64,000 nucleotides of DNA, from NCBI GenBank assembly GCA_964629635.1, contig CAZVQS010000001.1:1-64000 (forward strand), read 5' to 3'. Below the pieces are notes generated by a model. It worked only from the letters and a program-made list of their open reading frames with translations, did not search any database and was not told the DNA's origin. Position numbers and translations under genes: made by a program. The stretch comes from YC2-FULL-38-9 sp964629635. Lineage in GTDB: Bacteria > Patescibacteriota > Microgenomatia > UBA1406 > GWC2-37-13. The stretch's first letter is position 1. Every line of letters begins with the position of its first letter. Of this stretch, positions 52,206-59,664 are shown one piece after another.

Positions 52206-52493
52206 TTATTTGGCAGCTGCCGCGGGAGCCTTCTCCACTTCCGGCATATTAAGAAGCGTCACAAACGGCTTGACGCCGTCGGCGATATCCTTTTTCACTC
52301 TCTTGAGGCATTTCGTGCAAAGCTTTACCCGTTTCACCGTATCAGCCAGCTTGATGTCGACGATCTGGAGGTTCGGGTAAAAAACACGCTGCTTTTTGGG
52401 AGCCCTTTTTTTCCAGCGTCCACCCGCGACACCCCGGTGGTGCGTGTGCGTTCTTCCCATGAGTACTCCCTTACCGCAGTTGTAACAGACCAT
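52206..52493 (-). CDS. rpmB: 50S ribosomal protein L28
   Basis: Ribosomal large-subunit protein of 95 residues. MVCYNCGKG at the front and VKLCTKCLKRV later form the four-Cys zinc site of the C+ form of L28; RVFYPNLQIVDI is the conserved middle. The C-terminal tail (LLNMPEVEKAPAAAAK) is longer than usual and Ala/Lys-rich. The frame can be opened to 52523, but the ATG at 52493 gives the family N terminus and lies four bases after a TATAAA hexamer. It converges on the deformylase gene. Confidence 0.93.
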   Translation of the reverse strand: MVCYNCGKGVLMGRTHTHHRGVAGGRWKKRAPKKQRVFYPNLQIVDIKLADTVKRVKLCTKCLKRVKKDIADGVKPFVTLLNMPEVEKAPAAAAK

Positions 52494-52606
52494 ATGCTTT
52501 ATACAAAATGAAACAAGTAACATGAAACACGCAGTCTTGTTTTTGTGTTTCGGATCAAGTTTTTATGATATCATAGGAAAAGTCATAAATCAATATCAAA
52601 CGCCTC

Positions 52607-53263
52607 ATGCTTAATTTTCTCTTTTCCAATCCCCTTTCGTTTGTGTTTTACATTTTCGCGCTCCTTATTGCGCTCACTGTCCATGAATTCGCGCACGCCT
52701 GGGCATCCGACCGGCTGGGCGACCCGACTGCGAGGCTTCAGGGCAGGATATCTTTCAATCCGCTCGTGCATATCGACCCCTACGGACTCGTGTTTCTCCT
52801 GTTTTTCGGGTTCGGCTGGGGCAAGCCGGTGGAGTTTGACCCGTTCAATCTGAAAAACCCCCGCAAAGACGGCGCGATCATATCCTTGGCGGGCCCGGCA
52901 AGCAACTTCATTATGGCCATCCTGCTTTCCCTCACCTTAAGGTCGTTCATCTTATTTCATCTTACGGAATTTTTTATTATAGGTTCTTTTGTCCTCACGC
53001 CGCTTATCATGATCAATATTTCTCTCGGCCTTTTCAACCTCATCCCCATCCATCCCCTTGACGGATTCAAGATCGTGGGAGGACTGCTTCCGCGCGAAAA
53101 AGCGCATGAATGGGACGGCCTTGCCCGGTACGGATTCATATTCCTCATCCTCCTCATCGTGCCCTTGGGCAACGGTTCCATGCTGACCAACATCATGCAG
53201 CCGGTCGTATCGTTCGTGCTCAATCTGCTTATTCCTTCCGGAATTGGTGGAGGGGTGATATGA
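52607..53263 (+). CDS. Site-2 protease family (M50) intramembrane metalloprotease
   Basis: A 218-residue multi-pass membrane protein. Zinc ligands HEFAHAW (HExxH) lie in the first helix pair and NLIPIHPLDGF (the xxPxxPLDG motif with the third ligand) near residue 148. NPLVHIDPYG is also typical of the short group III S2P proteins (YwhC/FtsH-independent type). It lacks PDZ or CBS domains. It likely cleaves membrane-anchored regulators or signal peptide remnants. Downstream comes the tRNA-Thr region with its own promoter. Confidence 0.92.
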   Translation: MLNFLFSNPLSFVFYIFALLIALTVHEFAHAWASDRLGDPTARLQGRISFNPLVHIDPYGLVFLLFFGFGWGKPVEFDPFNLKNPRKDGAIISLAGPASNFIMAILLSLTLRSFILFHLTEFFIIGSFVLTPLIMINISLGLFNLIPIHPLDGFKIVGGLLPREKAHEWDGLARYGFIFLILLIVPLGNGSMLTNIMQPVVSFVLNLLIPSGIGGGVI

Positions 53264-53267
53264 TAAT

Positions 53268-53277
53268 CTGATATAAT
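53268..53277 (+). promoter_or_regulatory. Extended -10 promoter before the tRNA-Thr region
   Basis: TGATATAAT (TATAAT 53272-53277) gives an extended -10; no good -35 is seen. Transcription would start near 53284, before the partial tRNA copy and tRNA-Thr. Confidence 0.6.
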
Positions 53278-53290
53278 CTGATTTTTAAGG

Positions 53291-53388
53291 GTGCCCGGAT
53301 AGTTTAGTGGCCCTCCTTCGCCTGAAGGCTTCGGAAGGGCTCATGTGAAAGCGTCGGGTTCCCGTTTGTCAGCCGGTTTGCCTGAATG
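53291..53388 (+). pseudogene. Partial tRNA-Thr-like copy
   Basis: The 20 bases 53291-53310 are identical to 53392-53411, the flank and 5' part of tRNA-Thr (acceptor strand plus D arm start). What follows does not complete a cloverleaf: instead there is a hairpin around GCCT-ga-AGGC inside TTC/GAA and GCCC/GGGC arms. No partner for the acceptor strand is found before the real tRNA. It could be a broken tandem duplication or an integration scar. Confidence 0.6.
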
Positions 53389-53393
53389 TATGT

Positions 53394-53465
53394 GCCCGGA
53401 TAGTTTAGTGGTAAAACAAGCCCTTGGTAAGGGCTAGAGTGTGGGTCCGATTCCCACTCCGGGCT
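53394..53465 (+). tRNA. tRNA-Thr (anticodon GGT)
   Basis: Acceptor GCCCGGA (53394-53400) pairs with TCCGGGC (53458-53464); anticodon stem AGCCC/GGGCT holds loop TTGGTAA with anticodon GGT; T arm GTGGG/CCCAC with TCCGATT loop; discriminator T. CCA is not encoded. Preceded by a partial copy of its own 5' end. Confidence 0.95.
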
Positions 53466-53489
53466 CAAGTTGCATGTTCAGCCCCCATT

Positions 53490-54128
53490 ATGGAGCGAAA
53501 CGTAGACTGGCACCTCAAACACCCCCTTGCCCCCGGCTCCCCCCTTGAAAAGCGCCTCATGTGGCACATGGAACACGCGCGCCGCTGCCCATGCCCCCCG
53601 CATGATGAAAACCTGCGGGAAGAACTAGAAAAGCGGTACCGGGGACGTCATCAGGACTTCTGGATCCTGTTTAACCGCAACGACCATCGTGCGCTTGGCG
53701 CCTGGGCTGCGGACTGCGCCGAACGCATCCTTCCCTATTTCGAACGGAACCATGCGCATGATGCCCGCCCGCGCAAGGCAATAGAAACACTCCGCGACTG
53801 GGTGAAAACCGGTGAATTCAACATGCACATCATACGTGAAGCCTCGCTTTCTGCCCATGCGGCAGCCAAAACCGTGGATGCCCATGATGACGCTTCCCGT
53901 TTTGCAGCACATGCCGCAGGACAGGCTGTCGCTACAGCCCATGTTCCCACCCATGCCATAGGTGTCGTCACATACGGCCTGCGCGCGGTTGCCGCGGCGC
54001 ACCCGGGAATTGATGATGATTCAGCTGCATGGCAGGCGCGGATGATTGATCATGCTCCCCTGCGTCTTCGCGGATGGTTACTCGAATGGCTTGAACGGCT
54101 CAAAGGGGTAACTCGCCGCAAGCCATAA
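53490..54128 (+). CDS. Imm-5-like putative immunity family protein
   Basis: A 212-residue helical protein. The region HRALGAWAADCAERILPYFERN, PRKAIETLRDW and the Ala/His-rich repeats ending AAGQAVATAHVPTHAIGVVTYGLRA match my recollection of the 'putative immunity protein' Imm-5-like family seen in many bacteria. Whether it protects from a toxin here is unknown, and no toxin gene is visible next to it. The frame opens inside tRNA-Thr at 53424, which cannot be right; the ATG at 53490, 24 bases after the tRNA, is chosen. It may be transcribed from the tRNA promoter. Confidence 0.7.
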   Translation: MERNVDWHLKHPLAPGSPLEKRLMWHMEHARRCPCPPHDENLREELEKRYRGRHQDFWILFNRNDHRALGAWAADCAERILPYFERNHAHDARPRKAIETLRDWVKTGEFNMHIIREASLSAHAAAKTVDAHDDASRFAAHAAGQAVATAHVPTHAIGVVTYGLRAVAAAHPGIDDDSAAWQARMIDHAPLRLRGWLLEWLERLKGVTRRKP

Positions 54129-54202
54129 CAATCCTTCTTGCCCCCTTCTTACCGGTCATCCATTGCTCTCTCTCCGAACCGCCCTATGCTTGACATGCAC
54201 CA

Positions 54203-54538
54203 ATGGTGAAATTTTTGCGCAATTACAGCCTGAGCATTGCGCTGTTTATCCTGTTTTTCGTGAGCTGGATGGGACAGGCGGCGTTCCAGTGGCAGGAATT
54301 CGTGAATACCCAGAAGGAACACAAAGCCCCGGTGCAGACCGGGGAATTCCTGTCCGCATTCGGAGCATCAACCATGGAAAACTGGCAGTCCGAGTTCCTG
54401 CAGCTTTTCACCTTTGTCGTCCTGACGACTTTCCTCATCCACAAGGGAAGCCACGAATCAAAGGACTCGGATGAGGAAATGAAGGCATCCCTATCAAGGA
54501 TCGAAAAGCAGCTGAAAGCGCTCAAGCCGAAAAAATAG
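54203..54538 (+). CDS. DUF6766-like small membrane protein
   Basis: A 111-residue protein with two transmembrane helices (SLSIALFILFFVSWMGQ and LFTFVVLTTFLIH) joined by an outside loop that includes ENWQSEFLQL, then a cytoplasmic charged tail with GSHESKDSDEEM and a Lys-rich end. The order helix, ENWxSEFLQ, helix, KGSxESK is that of the DUF6766 family as I remember it; function unknown. A TATGCT hexamer lies 12 bases before the ATG. It is followed by the YciF-family gene in the same direction. Confidence 0.75.
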   Translation: MVKFLRNYSLSIALFILFFVSWMGQAAFQWQEFVNTQKEHKAPVQTGEFLSAFGASTMENWQSEFLQLFTFVVLTTFLIHKGSHESKDSDEEMKASLSRIEKQLKALKPKK

Positions 54539-54564
54539 CGCTGTTTATCAATTTATTACCAACT

Positions 54565-55053
54565 ATGAAAAACTTCCACGATTTGTTTGTGCATGAACTG
54601 CAGGATCTCTACGACGCGGAGAACCAGGTGACCCGCGCGCTTCCGCGGCTTATTGAAAACGCGTCCTCCCCGGAGCTGAAAAAAGGGTTTGAAGAGCATC
54701 TCAGGCAAACGAAGATCCAGATCGAACGTCTCGAGGTCATCAGGGACGAGCTTGACATCAAGCTTGAAGGGAAAAAATGCGCAGGCATGAAAGGAATCAT
54801 CGAAGAGGGGCAGGAGCTTCTCCGGGAAGACATCGCACCCGACGCGAAAGACGCCGGCCTTATCGCCGCAGCCCAGAAAGTGGAGCATTATGAAATCGCC
54901 GGCTACGGCACCGCGGCAGCATACGCAAAGATGATGAAACATGATACCGCACTCAAGCTGCTTCACGAAACGCTTGAGGAGGAAAAAAAGACCGACGAGA
55001 AGCTGACCGGCCTTGCGAAAGCAAAAATCAACAAAGAGGCCATGGAAGCATAG
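54565..55053 (+). CDS. YciE/YciF (DUF892) ferroxidase-like family protein
   Basis: A 162-residue four-helix bundle protein of the YciF/DUF892 family, which is ferritin-like. FHDLFVHELQDLYDAENQV gives the first Glu ligands, KVEHYEIAGYGTAAAYAKMM the third helix with ExxH-like ligands, and HETLEEEKKTDEKL the fourth. Members are tied to stress response in enterobacteria, and a di-iron site is inferred from structure of relatives. TATTAC ends five bases before the ATG. The palindromic repeat at 55063 follows the stop. Confidence 0.88.
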   Translation: MKNFHDLFVHELQDLYDAENQVTRALPRLIENASSPELKKGFEEHLRQTKIQIERLEVIRDELDIKLEGKKCAGMKGIIEEGQELLREDIAPDAKDAGLIAAAQKVEHYEIAGYGTAAAYAKMMKHDTALKLLHETLEEEKKTDEKLTGLAKAKINKEAMEA

Positions 55054-55062
55054 ATAAGCGGA

Positions 55063-55083
55063 TTCTAACCTCCGAGGTTGGAA
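55063..55083. repeat. Dispersed 21-bp palindromic repeat, copy 3
   Basis: Same sequence as the copy at 50609, here between the stops of two convergent genes (55053 and 55091), where it could act as a weak bidirectional terminator. Confidence 0.8.
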
Positions 55084-55090
55084 GGGGTTT

Positions 55091-56335
55091 TCAATTGCTT
55101 TTCAGGTAGCCTGCCATCCAGGGCGCGATAGATTCAAGGTCAAAATACCCCCAGTCGCTGCTGTTTCCGATTTGGAACAGCGTCACTCCCTTCACGTAGG
55201 CGTCCTTTTTGAGCTCCGCATCGAACCACGCAAGCCAGCTCTTGTATTCTTCGGTTTTGCCGGATTTGAGGTATCCTGCCCGCGGATCCCCGCCTTCGGC
55301 CACTCCCCCTTCGGAAAGAATCAGCGGCATTGAAAGGAGCTCGGGGGCGTTTTGCCTGAAATACTCGTAATACTGGCGGTACCTGAGCGAATAATGGATC
55401 TCGTGGCTTGTATCATGGCTGTAGTTGAACGTATAACCATGGTAGCAGAATGCGGCTCCCATCGCGTGCATTGCTTTAAGATCGTCAATAATGAAGACCA
55501 ATTCGGCAGCTTCAATGTTGCCGACCGGTATCCCGCCAATGCACGTCTTGATTCCGGTCGTGTTCCCAAGCTCGGTCAACTTCCGCCAGAAGCTCCCGTT
55601 CCATTTTATGTTCGCCTCCCCCCGCCATTCGGGCGTATTCTCAAACTCGTTCGGATTCTGCATGTAATCGAACAGGTTTTTGTTGCTTCCGAGCGCATTA
55701 ACCCCCGGCTTGATCACCTTCGCGAAGAAATCCTCGGCTGAGGCTGCCGGGTCTGAGGTGACCGGATAATAAAGCCCGGGCGTGCCGTTGTAAAAACGTA
55801 CCATAGTAATTCCGTCCGGCCTCCGCTTGCGATACGCACGGATAGCCTCATAAAACGCCGGATCCGAATTCGGTTCGATCACTTTCACGATCCGGGGGTT
55901 TGACTCGAGGATCGCGCGCATTCCGGAGGTGTAAGATCCGATCATGAATATGCTTAATTTGCTTGCTGAAGCCCGTGTGGCAGGCACGGGCGGCAAAGTC
56001 GGCTTGACGGTCGGTTTTCGGGTCGGAACCCGTGTGGGAACGCGGGTGGGTATTTTCGAGGGTATGGCCGTGGGTGTCTTTTTCACGGTGGGCACGATAC
56101 GCATGGTAGGCACGGGGGTGACGGATGGCTCCCATACGATTTCCGGCACGGCAGTCGGCTCAAAAAACTCCCCCGGCGTGGGTGTGACAATCACCTTGGC
56201 CTGCCGGGCGCGATACAGGGAGGCAAGTTTCCGGTAATCCGCCCGCACGAGGAAAGCGATGAACGACTCGTACCCCACAACAATAAGCAGGGCAAGCGCC
56301 ATGGAAAGGTAGATGCGTATCTTTTTGCCGGCCAT
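55091..56335 (-). CDS. Anchored glycoside-hydrolase-like protein with Pro/Thr linker
   Basis: A 414-residue protein: one N-terminal membrane anchor (IYLSMALALLIVVGYESFIAFLV), about 80 residues of Pro, Thr, Val, Arg and Lys in repeats such as PTRVPTRVPTRKPT, then a TIM-barrel-like domain. NPNEFENTPEW holds a candidate acid/base Glu, and LILSEGGVAEG near the end a candidate nucleophile Glu, as in clan A glycosidases (GH5/GH39-like). The exact family is uncertain. The start ATG at 56335 has GGAG nine bases upstream; an earlier ATG at 56368 would overlap the methyltransferase gene. It follows that gene closely. Confidence 0.75.
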   Translation of the reverse strand: MAGKKIRIYLSMALALLIVVGYESFIAFLVRADYRKLASLYRARQAKVIVTPTPGEFFEPTAVPEIVWEPSVTPVPTMRIVPTVKKTPTAIPSKIPTRVPTRVPTRKPTVKPTLPPVPATRASASKLSIFMIGSYTSGMRAILESNPRIVKVIEPNSDPAFYEAIRAYRKRRPDGITMVRFYNGTPGLYYPVTSDPAASAEDFFAKVIKPGVNALGSNKNLFDYMQNPNEFENTPEWRGEANIKWNGSFWRKLTELGNTTGIKTCIGGIPVGNIEAAELVFIIDDLKAMHAMGAAFCYHGYTFNYSHDTSHEIHYSLRYRQYYEYFRQNAPELLSMPLILSEGGVAEGGDPRAGYLKSGKTEEYKSWLAWFDAELKKDAYVKGVTLFQIGNSSDWGYFDLESIAPWMAGYLKSN

Positions 56336-56348
56336 AAAAGCAGGCTCC

Positions 56349-56879
56349 TTATGGAACAAGAGCCCCAATTACATGATACGAAACGATGGCTGCCGATACA
56401 ATGACATTGAGGCTTTTGTTTATCCCCCACATGGGGATTTCAGCGATGTGATCGGCTAAAGCAAGCGTCTCCCCGGTTACCCCGTAGGTTTCGTTTCCGA
56501 GGACGAGAGCCACGGGAAACTGGTACTTGATCTTCGTGTACGGAAGCGATTTCGGGCTCTGCTCGACCGCAACGACCTGGACTCCCTTCCCGAGCTCCTC
56601 AATGGCTTCTTTTGCGGTATGGCGGTATTCCCAGGGCACGACCTTGTAGGTGCCGATCGAGGCTTTCTTTATTTTGCTGTTCGGGGGAATCTCCATGTCG
56701 CCGCACAAGTACATTTTAGACACCCCGAGCGCATCGGCAAGCCGGAAAAGGCCGCCTACGTTGTAGGTATCGTATACGTTCTCGAGTATGAGGTACAGGG
56801 GATGCCGCTCCAGGGTTTTGAGCTTCTCCTTGATGAGGGTCTCATCAACCGTCCGGAGCTCCCGCGCGTTCAGTTTCAT
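56349..56879 (-). CDS. TrmH/SpoU-family RNA 2'-O-methyltransferase
   Basis: An SPOUT-class methyltransferase of 176 residues that methylates a ribose of tRNA or rRNA. Motif 1 ILENVYDTYNVGGLFRLADALG, motif 2 PVALVLGNETYGV and motif 3 EIPMWGINKSLNVIVSAAIV are all present and form the knotted SAM site. The target nucleotide is not deducible. Earlier in-frame starts exist (56918 and 56888), but TATAAT (56892-56887) ends seven bases before the ATG at 56879, matching the leaderless pattern, so that one is used. Confidence 0.92.
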   Translation of the reverse strand: MKLNARELRTVDETLIKEKLKTLERHPLYLILENVYDTYNVGGLFRLADALGVSKMYLCGDMEIPPNSKIKKASIGTYKVVPWEYRHTAKEAIEELGKGVQVVAVEQSPKSLPYTKIKYQFPVALVLGNETYGVTGETLALADHIAEIPMWGINKSLNVIVSAAIVSYHVIGALVP

Positions 56880-57038
56880 AGGATCCATTATAACAAACAG
56901 CCTCAATCCAAGCTGCATTCCTCATTTCTTTCACTCCCCTCATGCCAAACCGGCGCAAAGTTTACACGGGAAACTCATACTGCATTTGGAAGCCGCGGGG
57001 ATTATCCCAAAGGCGAAATCCAAATAATAATCCTATAG

Positions 57039-57067
57039 TTGACAAATAAAAAGTCCTGTAGTATAAT
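57039..57067 (+). promoter_or_regulatory. Consensus promoter of the DUF11 surface protein
   Basis: TTGACA (57039-57044), 17-base spacer, TATAAT (57062-57067): perfect sigma-70 consensus. The ATG follows six bases later, so the mRNA probably starts at the ATG. Confidence 0.9.
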
Positions 57068-57073
57068 ACCCAC

Positions 57074-57763
57074 ATGATGAAAAACACACTGGTGTTCATA
57101 ACTCTTCTTGCGGCATATTTGTCTGTAAACATTTCCTCCGTTTTTGCGGACAACGGATTGTACGGACAGTATGGCCAGTACGGACAGTACGGCCAGCCCT
57201 CCCCCAGCCAGTACATACTGGTGGATAAAAAAGTAGGCATGCCTGCTGCAGCCACTAAGGGCGGAACTACTTATACCGAATACGTTGATAACCTTTCCCT
57301 GTCAAACACCCGGTTTAAACCCGGACAGGAGGTTATGTTCCAGGTGAAAGTGAAAAACACCTCAAGCATCGACATCAACAACGTCACGGTAAAGGATTTC
57401 GTGCCTGCCTACGTTGAACCGATCGAAGGGTTCGGAACCTTTGACGCCGCGACCCGCATCATTACGCTTGATGCAGGTTCATTTAAGGCCGGCGAAGAAA
57501 AAGTGTATTACGTGAAAATGCAGCTGTACGGCCAGGCCCAGCTGCCTGCCGACAAAGGTCTGTTCTGCCTGACCAACAAGGCGGCCGCGTACAACGGATC
57601 AGCCTCGGACGAAGACACCGCGCAGTTCTGTGTCGAAAAGGAAGTGATCGGCGCCAAGGAGGCTCCGAAAGCCGGACCTGAAGCGGGAATGCTTCTTCTC
57701 GGTGCGCAGACTGCGCTCATGGGAATCGGATACGGCATCAAAAAGCTGACCGCACGCAAATAA
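57074..57763 (+). CDS. Secreted DUF11-domain surface protein with C-terminal anchor-like helix
   Basis: A 229-residue exported protein. Residues 1-25 form a signal peptide; next comes a short repeat of Tyr-Gly-Gln units encoded by four 9-bp repeats (57161-57196); then a DUF11-type beta-sandwich (VDNLSLSNTRFKPGQEVMFQVKVKNTSSIDINNVTVKDFVP). The end (GPEAGMLLLGAQTALMGIGYGIKKLTARK) is a hydrophobic segment followed by basic residues, like a membrane or sorting anchor. The perfect promoter and following terminator mark it as strongly expressed; it may be a major surface protein. Confidence 0.83.
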   Translation: MMKNTLVFITLLAAYLSVNISSVFADNGLYGQYGQYGQYGQPSPSQYILVDKKVGMPAAATKGGTTYTEYVDNLSLSNTRFKPGQEVMFQVKVKNTSSIDINNVTVKDFVPAYVEPIEGFGTFDAATRIITLDAGSFKAGEEKVYYVKMQLYGQAQLPADKGLFCLTNKAAAYNGSASDEDTAQFCVEKEVIGAKEAPKAGPEAGMLLLGAQTALMGIGYGIKKLTARK

Positions 57764-57780
57764 GCAAACAACCATTAAAA

Positions 57781-57810
57781 ACCAGGCTTCAATCGAAGCC
57801 TGGTTTTTTT
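57781..57810 (+). terminator. Rho-independent terminator
   Basis: ACCAGGCTTC-aatc-GAAGCCTGGT hairpin (57781-57804) followed by a run of seven T, 18 bases after the DUF11 protein stop. Confidence 0.93.
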
Positions 57811-57849
57811 ATGCTTGAAAAGCCTGTTCCGGTGCGATATCATGAACTC

Positions 57850-58611
57850 ATGAAGTCCCCCAAGGAGAAGGAAATCAAGGCGGATCTCCCCAAACCCCTC
57901 GAGCCTGCCGTGAATGAGGCTGAACGCATCGTAAAGGACACGCTCCGGCAGATAGAAAAACGTCTCGATTCCCCGGTCGGGGAAGCAACGGACGCAACCG
58001 CAAAGCTTACGACCGCCTCGGAACTGAAAACGCTTCTCAAAAACGCATCCCGGGAGCAGGCTAAAATAGCCTTGAACGGCATAGAAAATATCGTGCTTGG
58101 GGGCATCGCGCTCGTTCCCCTCCTCGGAGAAGCCGAGGGCGGAGCCATAGCCGCAGCCGAGCTCACTGACGCGGCCATTCTTGAAGGCGCTACAAAAGCC
58201 CAGGCCGCCGCCCTTGCCAGGGGCGCGACCGTTACAGCAGGCGGCGAAGTGGCGTATCCCCTTGCTAAAATCATTGGCCAGGAAGGCGCCAAGCGGCTCA
58301 CGAAGGTACTCAAAGCCATAGACCCCTTTCCGGATGTTCCCACGGTGGTTACTTTAGCCTCGGGAGGTGCGGAGCTCATGGGTGCGCACGGAGCCGCAGC
58401 CATCCCTTCGGCGGTCCAGATCCTCGTTGACCAGTACAAATCCATGCGTCTGGGCGCGCAGACCGCTCTTGAGGCCGGCAGGATCATCCTGCGAAGCCCT
58501 GAGGCCCAGCGAGCAAGGGATTTCGGCCAATCCGTCCTGTCATCAGTTCAAACCAGGCTGAATGCGGCGCAATCCCCCCGCATGAGCCAGGCTGCAGCCG
58601 CATTTGCCTGA
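57850..58611 (+). CDS. Hypothetical Ala-rich protein (253 aa), first of a three-gene unit
   Basis: Not recognised. The product is Ala/Glu/Lys-rich and helical, with a moderately hydrophobic middle (IENIVLGGIALVPLLGEAEGGAIAAAELTDAAI) that may insert in or lie on a membrane, and an amphipathic end. The frame could begin at 57811, within the preceding terminator, but TATCAT (57838-57843) ends six bases before the ATG at 57850, which is chosen. The next gene starts two bases after the stop, so they share a transcript. Similar Ala-rich proteins occur in these genomes; function unknown. Confidence 0.72.
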   Translation: MKSPKEKEIKADLPKPLEPAVNEAERIVKDTLRQIEKRLDSPVGEATDATAKLTTASELKTLLKNASREQAKIALNGIENIVLGGIALVPLLGEAEGGAIAAAELTDAAILEGATKAQAAALARGATVTAGGEVAYPLAKIIGQEGAKRLTKVLKAIDPFPDVPTVVTLASGGAELMGAHGAAAIPSAVQILVDQYKSMRLGAQTALEAGRIILRSPEAQRARDFGQSVLSSVQTRLNAAQSPRMSQAAAAFA

Positions 58612-58612
58612 T

Positions 58613-58837
58613 ATGGACAAGAAAACGGCTTTCGCGATCCTCCTTGAAAACAGCTTCATCGTGCCTGACCGGGCAAAACGGGCGCTTTTGAGAAAAATGG
58701 ATGCCCTTTCACCGGCACAGATCGATGCTTTGGGCAAACTGTTAGCCTCGGAGCGCGCTTTGCTTGTTGAACATAATGAAACCATCCTTAAGCGCGCGAG
58801 ACTGCTTCTTGATACCCTTGAGATCATTACCGCCTGA
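58613..58837 (+). CDS. Hypothetical small helical protein (74 aa)
   Basis: A 74-residue acidic-basic helical protein, not recognised. DKKTAFAILLENSFIVPDRAKRALLRKMDALSPAQIDALGKLL could be two or three helices; the rest is another amphipathic helix. No Cys or membrane helix. It is sandwiched in a unit of three co-directional genes: the previous stop is one base upstream of its ATG, and the next ATG is two bases after its stop. This tight spacing and the absence of a promoter make it a real operon member rather than a chance frame. Confidence 0.7.
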   Translation: MDKKTAFAILLENSFIVPDRAKRALLRKMDALSPAQIDALGKLLASERALLVEHNETILKRARLLLDTLEIITA

Positions 58838-58839
58838 TT

Positions 58840-59664
58840 ATGCCCAAACCCGAACCAACCGAAGCGCTCGACTCACTCCTGCGCGAAGCCGAAACCGAAA
58901 TCGCGCGTGAAAAAACAGCCTCAACTGAAGCTGACCGGGCAATACTCAGGGAAATTGAAACGCTGGAAAGCGGCAAAGCTACGGTCGAACTTGAAATCGA
59001 GCGGGACATCCTCAAATCCGAAATGGATCTTACCCTCAAAATCGAGGCTGAGCTCTGGAACGGCGCGCATATCGCGTGCCTGCCCTATTTCTACGAAACA
59101 TATACCGTCCAGGCACGGATTGAGGCCGGACTCCAGAAAAAATACAATCAGGCAACAATCGCAGCCTGCAGCAGATTCAAGGCGCTCGGCAAAAACGGCC
59201 TCGCCATGGTGACGCCGGTCATCGATTTCATCCGGAACTATGCCGGCTTCTCCCCTGAAGACCGGAAAAACCTCGATAAAACGCTCCTGGAGCGTATCCT
59301 CACCTGGCTCCGGGAAGATATCATGCCTGAATCCAAACCCCGCACCCTGATCGTACGGTCGCTTGATGACATACTTGCGGATGTGGTTGAGGCTGAACAG
59401 GTGTTCCAGCGGAGCCCGACCGAGGCTGTGTACCTGCAGGGCGAAGCGCGCATGGCCAGCCTTAAAGCTATCCGCAGCTCCGGATTCCTGCCCAACCTCG
59501 TCAAAATACGGCTGCTTGAAGCGATTCCCCGTATGAAACCGGAAGAAATCGCGGATATAGCCACGTTTTTGCTGTGGGAGATCCGAAAAAGCAGCCAGAA
59601 CAGGCATATGCTCCTCCATGCCATGCTGCAAATCCTTCGCAGCCTCAACAACAGCCTCGCCTGA
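58840..59664 (+). CDS. Hypothetical coiled-coil protein (274 aa)
   Basis: Third gene of the unit. Residues 1-70 are a strongly charged coiled coil (LLREAETEIAREKTASTEADRAILREIE). The remaining 200 residues are a mixed helical domain (HIACLPYFYETYTVQARIEAGL, LTWLREDIMPESKPRTLIVRSLDDILADVVEAEQVF). No motif is recognised and there is no signal peptide. The three genes (57850, 58613, 58840) probably act together, since all are helical and unnamed. No terminator was found in the following intergenic stretch. Confidence 0.72.
   Translation: MPKPEPTEALDSLLREAETEIAREKTASTEADRAILREIETLESGKATVELEIERDILKSEMDLTLKIEAELWNGAHIACLPYFYETYTVQARIEAGLQKKYNQATIAACSRFKALGKNGLAMVTPVIDFIRNYAGFSPEDRKNLDKTLLERILTWLREDIMPESKPRTLIVRSLDDILADVVEAEQVFQRSPTEAVYLQGEARMASLKAIRSSGFLPNLVKIRLLEAIPRMKPEEIADIATFLLWEIRKSSQNRHMLLHAMLQILRSLNNSLA

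Noticed and set aside
53293..53388. A second complete tRNA
   Set aside because: No 3' acceptor strand or T arm at usable distance; only the 5' part matches.
53424..53489. Start of the Imm-5-like gene inside tRNA-Thr
   Set aside because: The upstream extension is tRNA sequence; the ATG at 53490 begins the family-like part.
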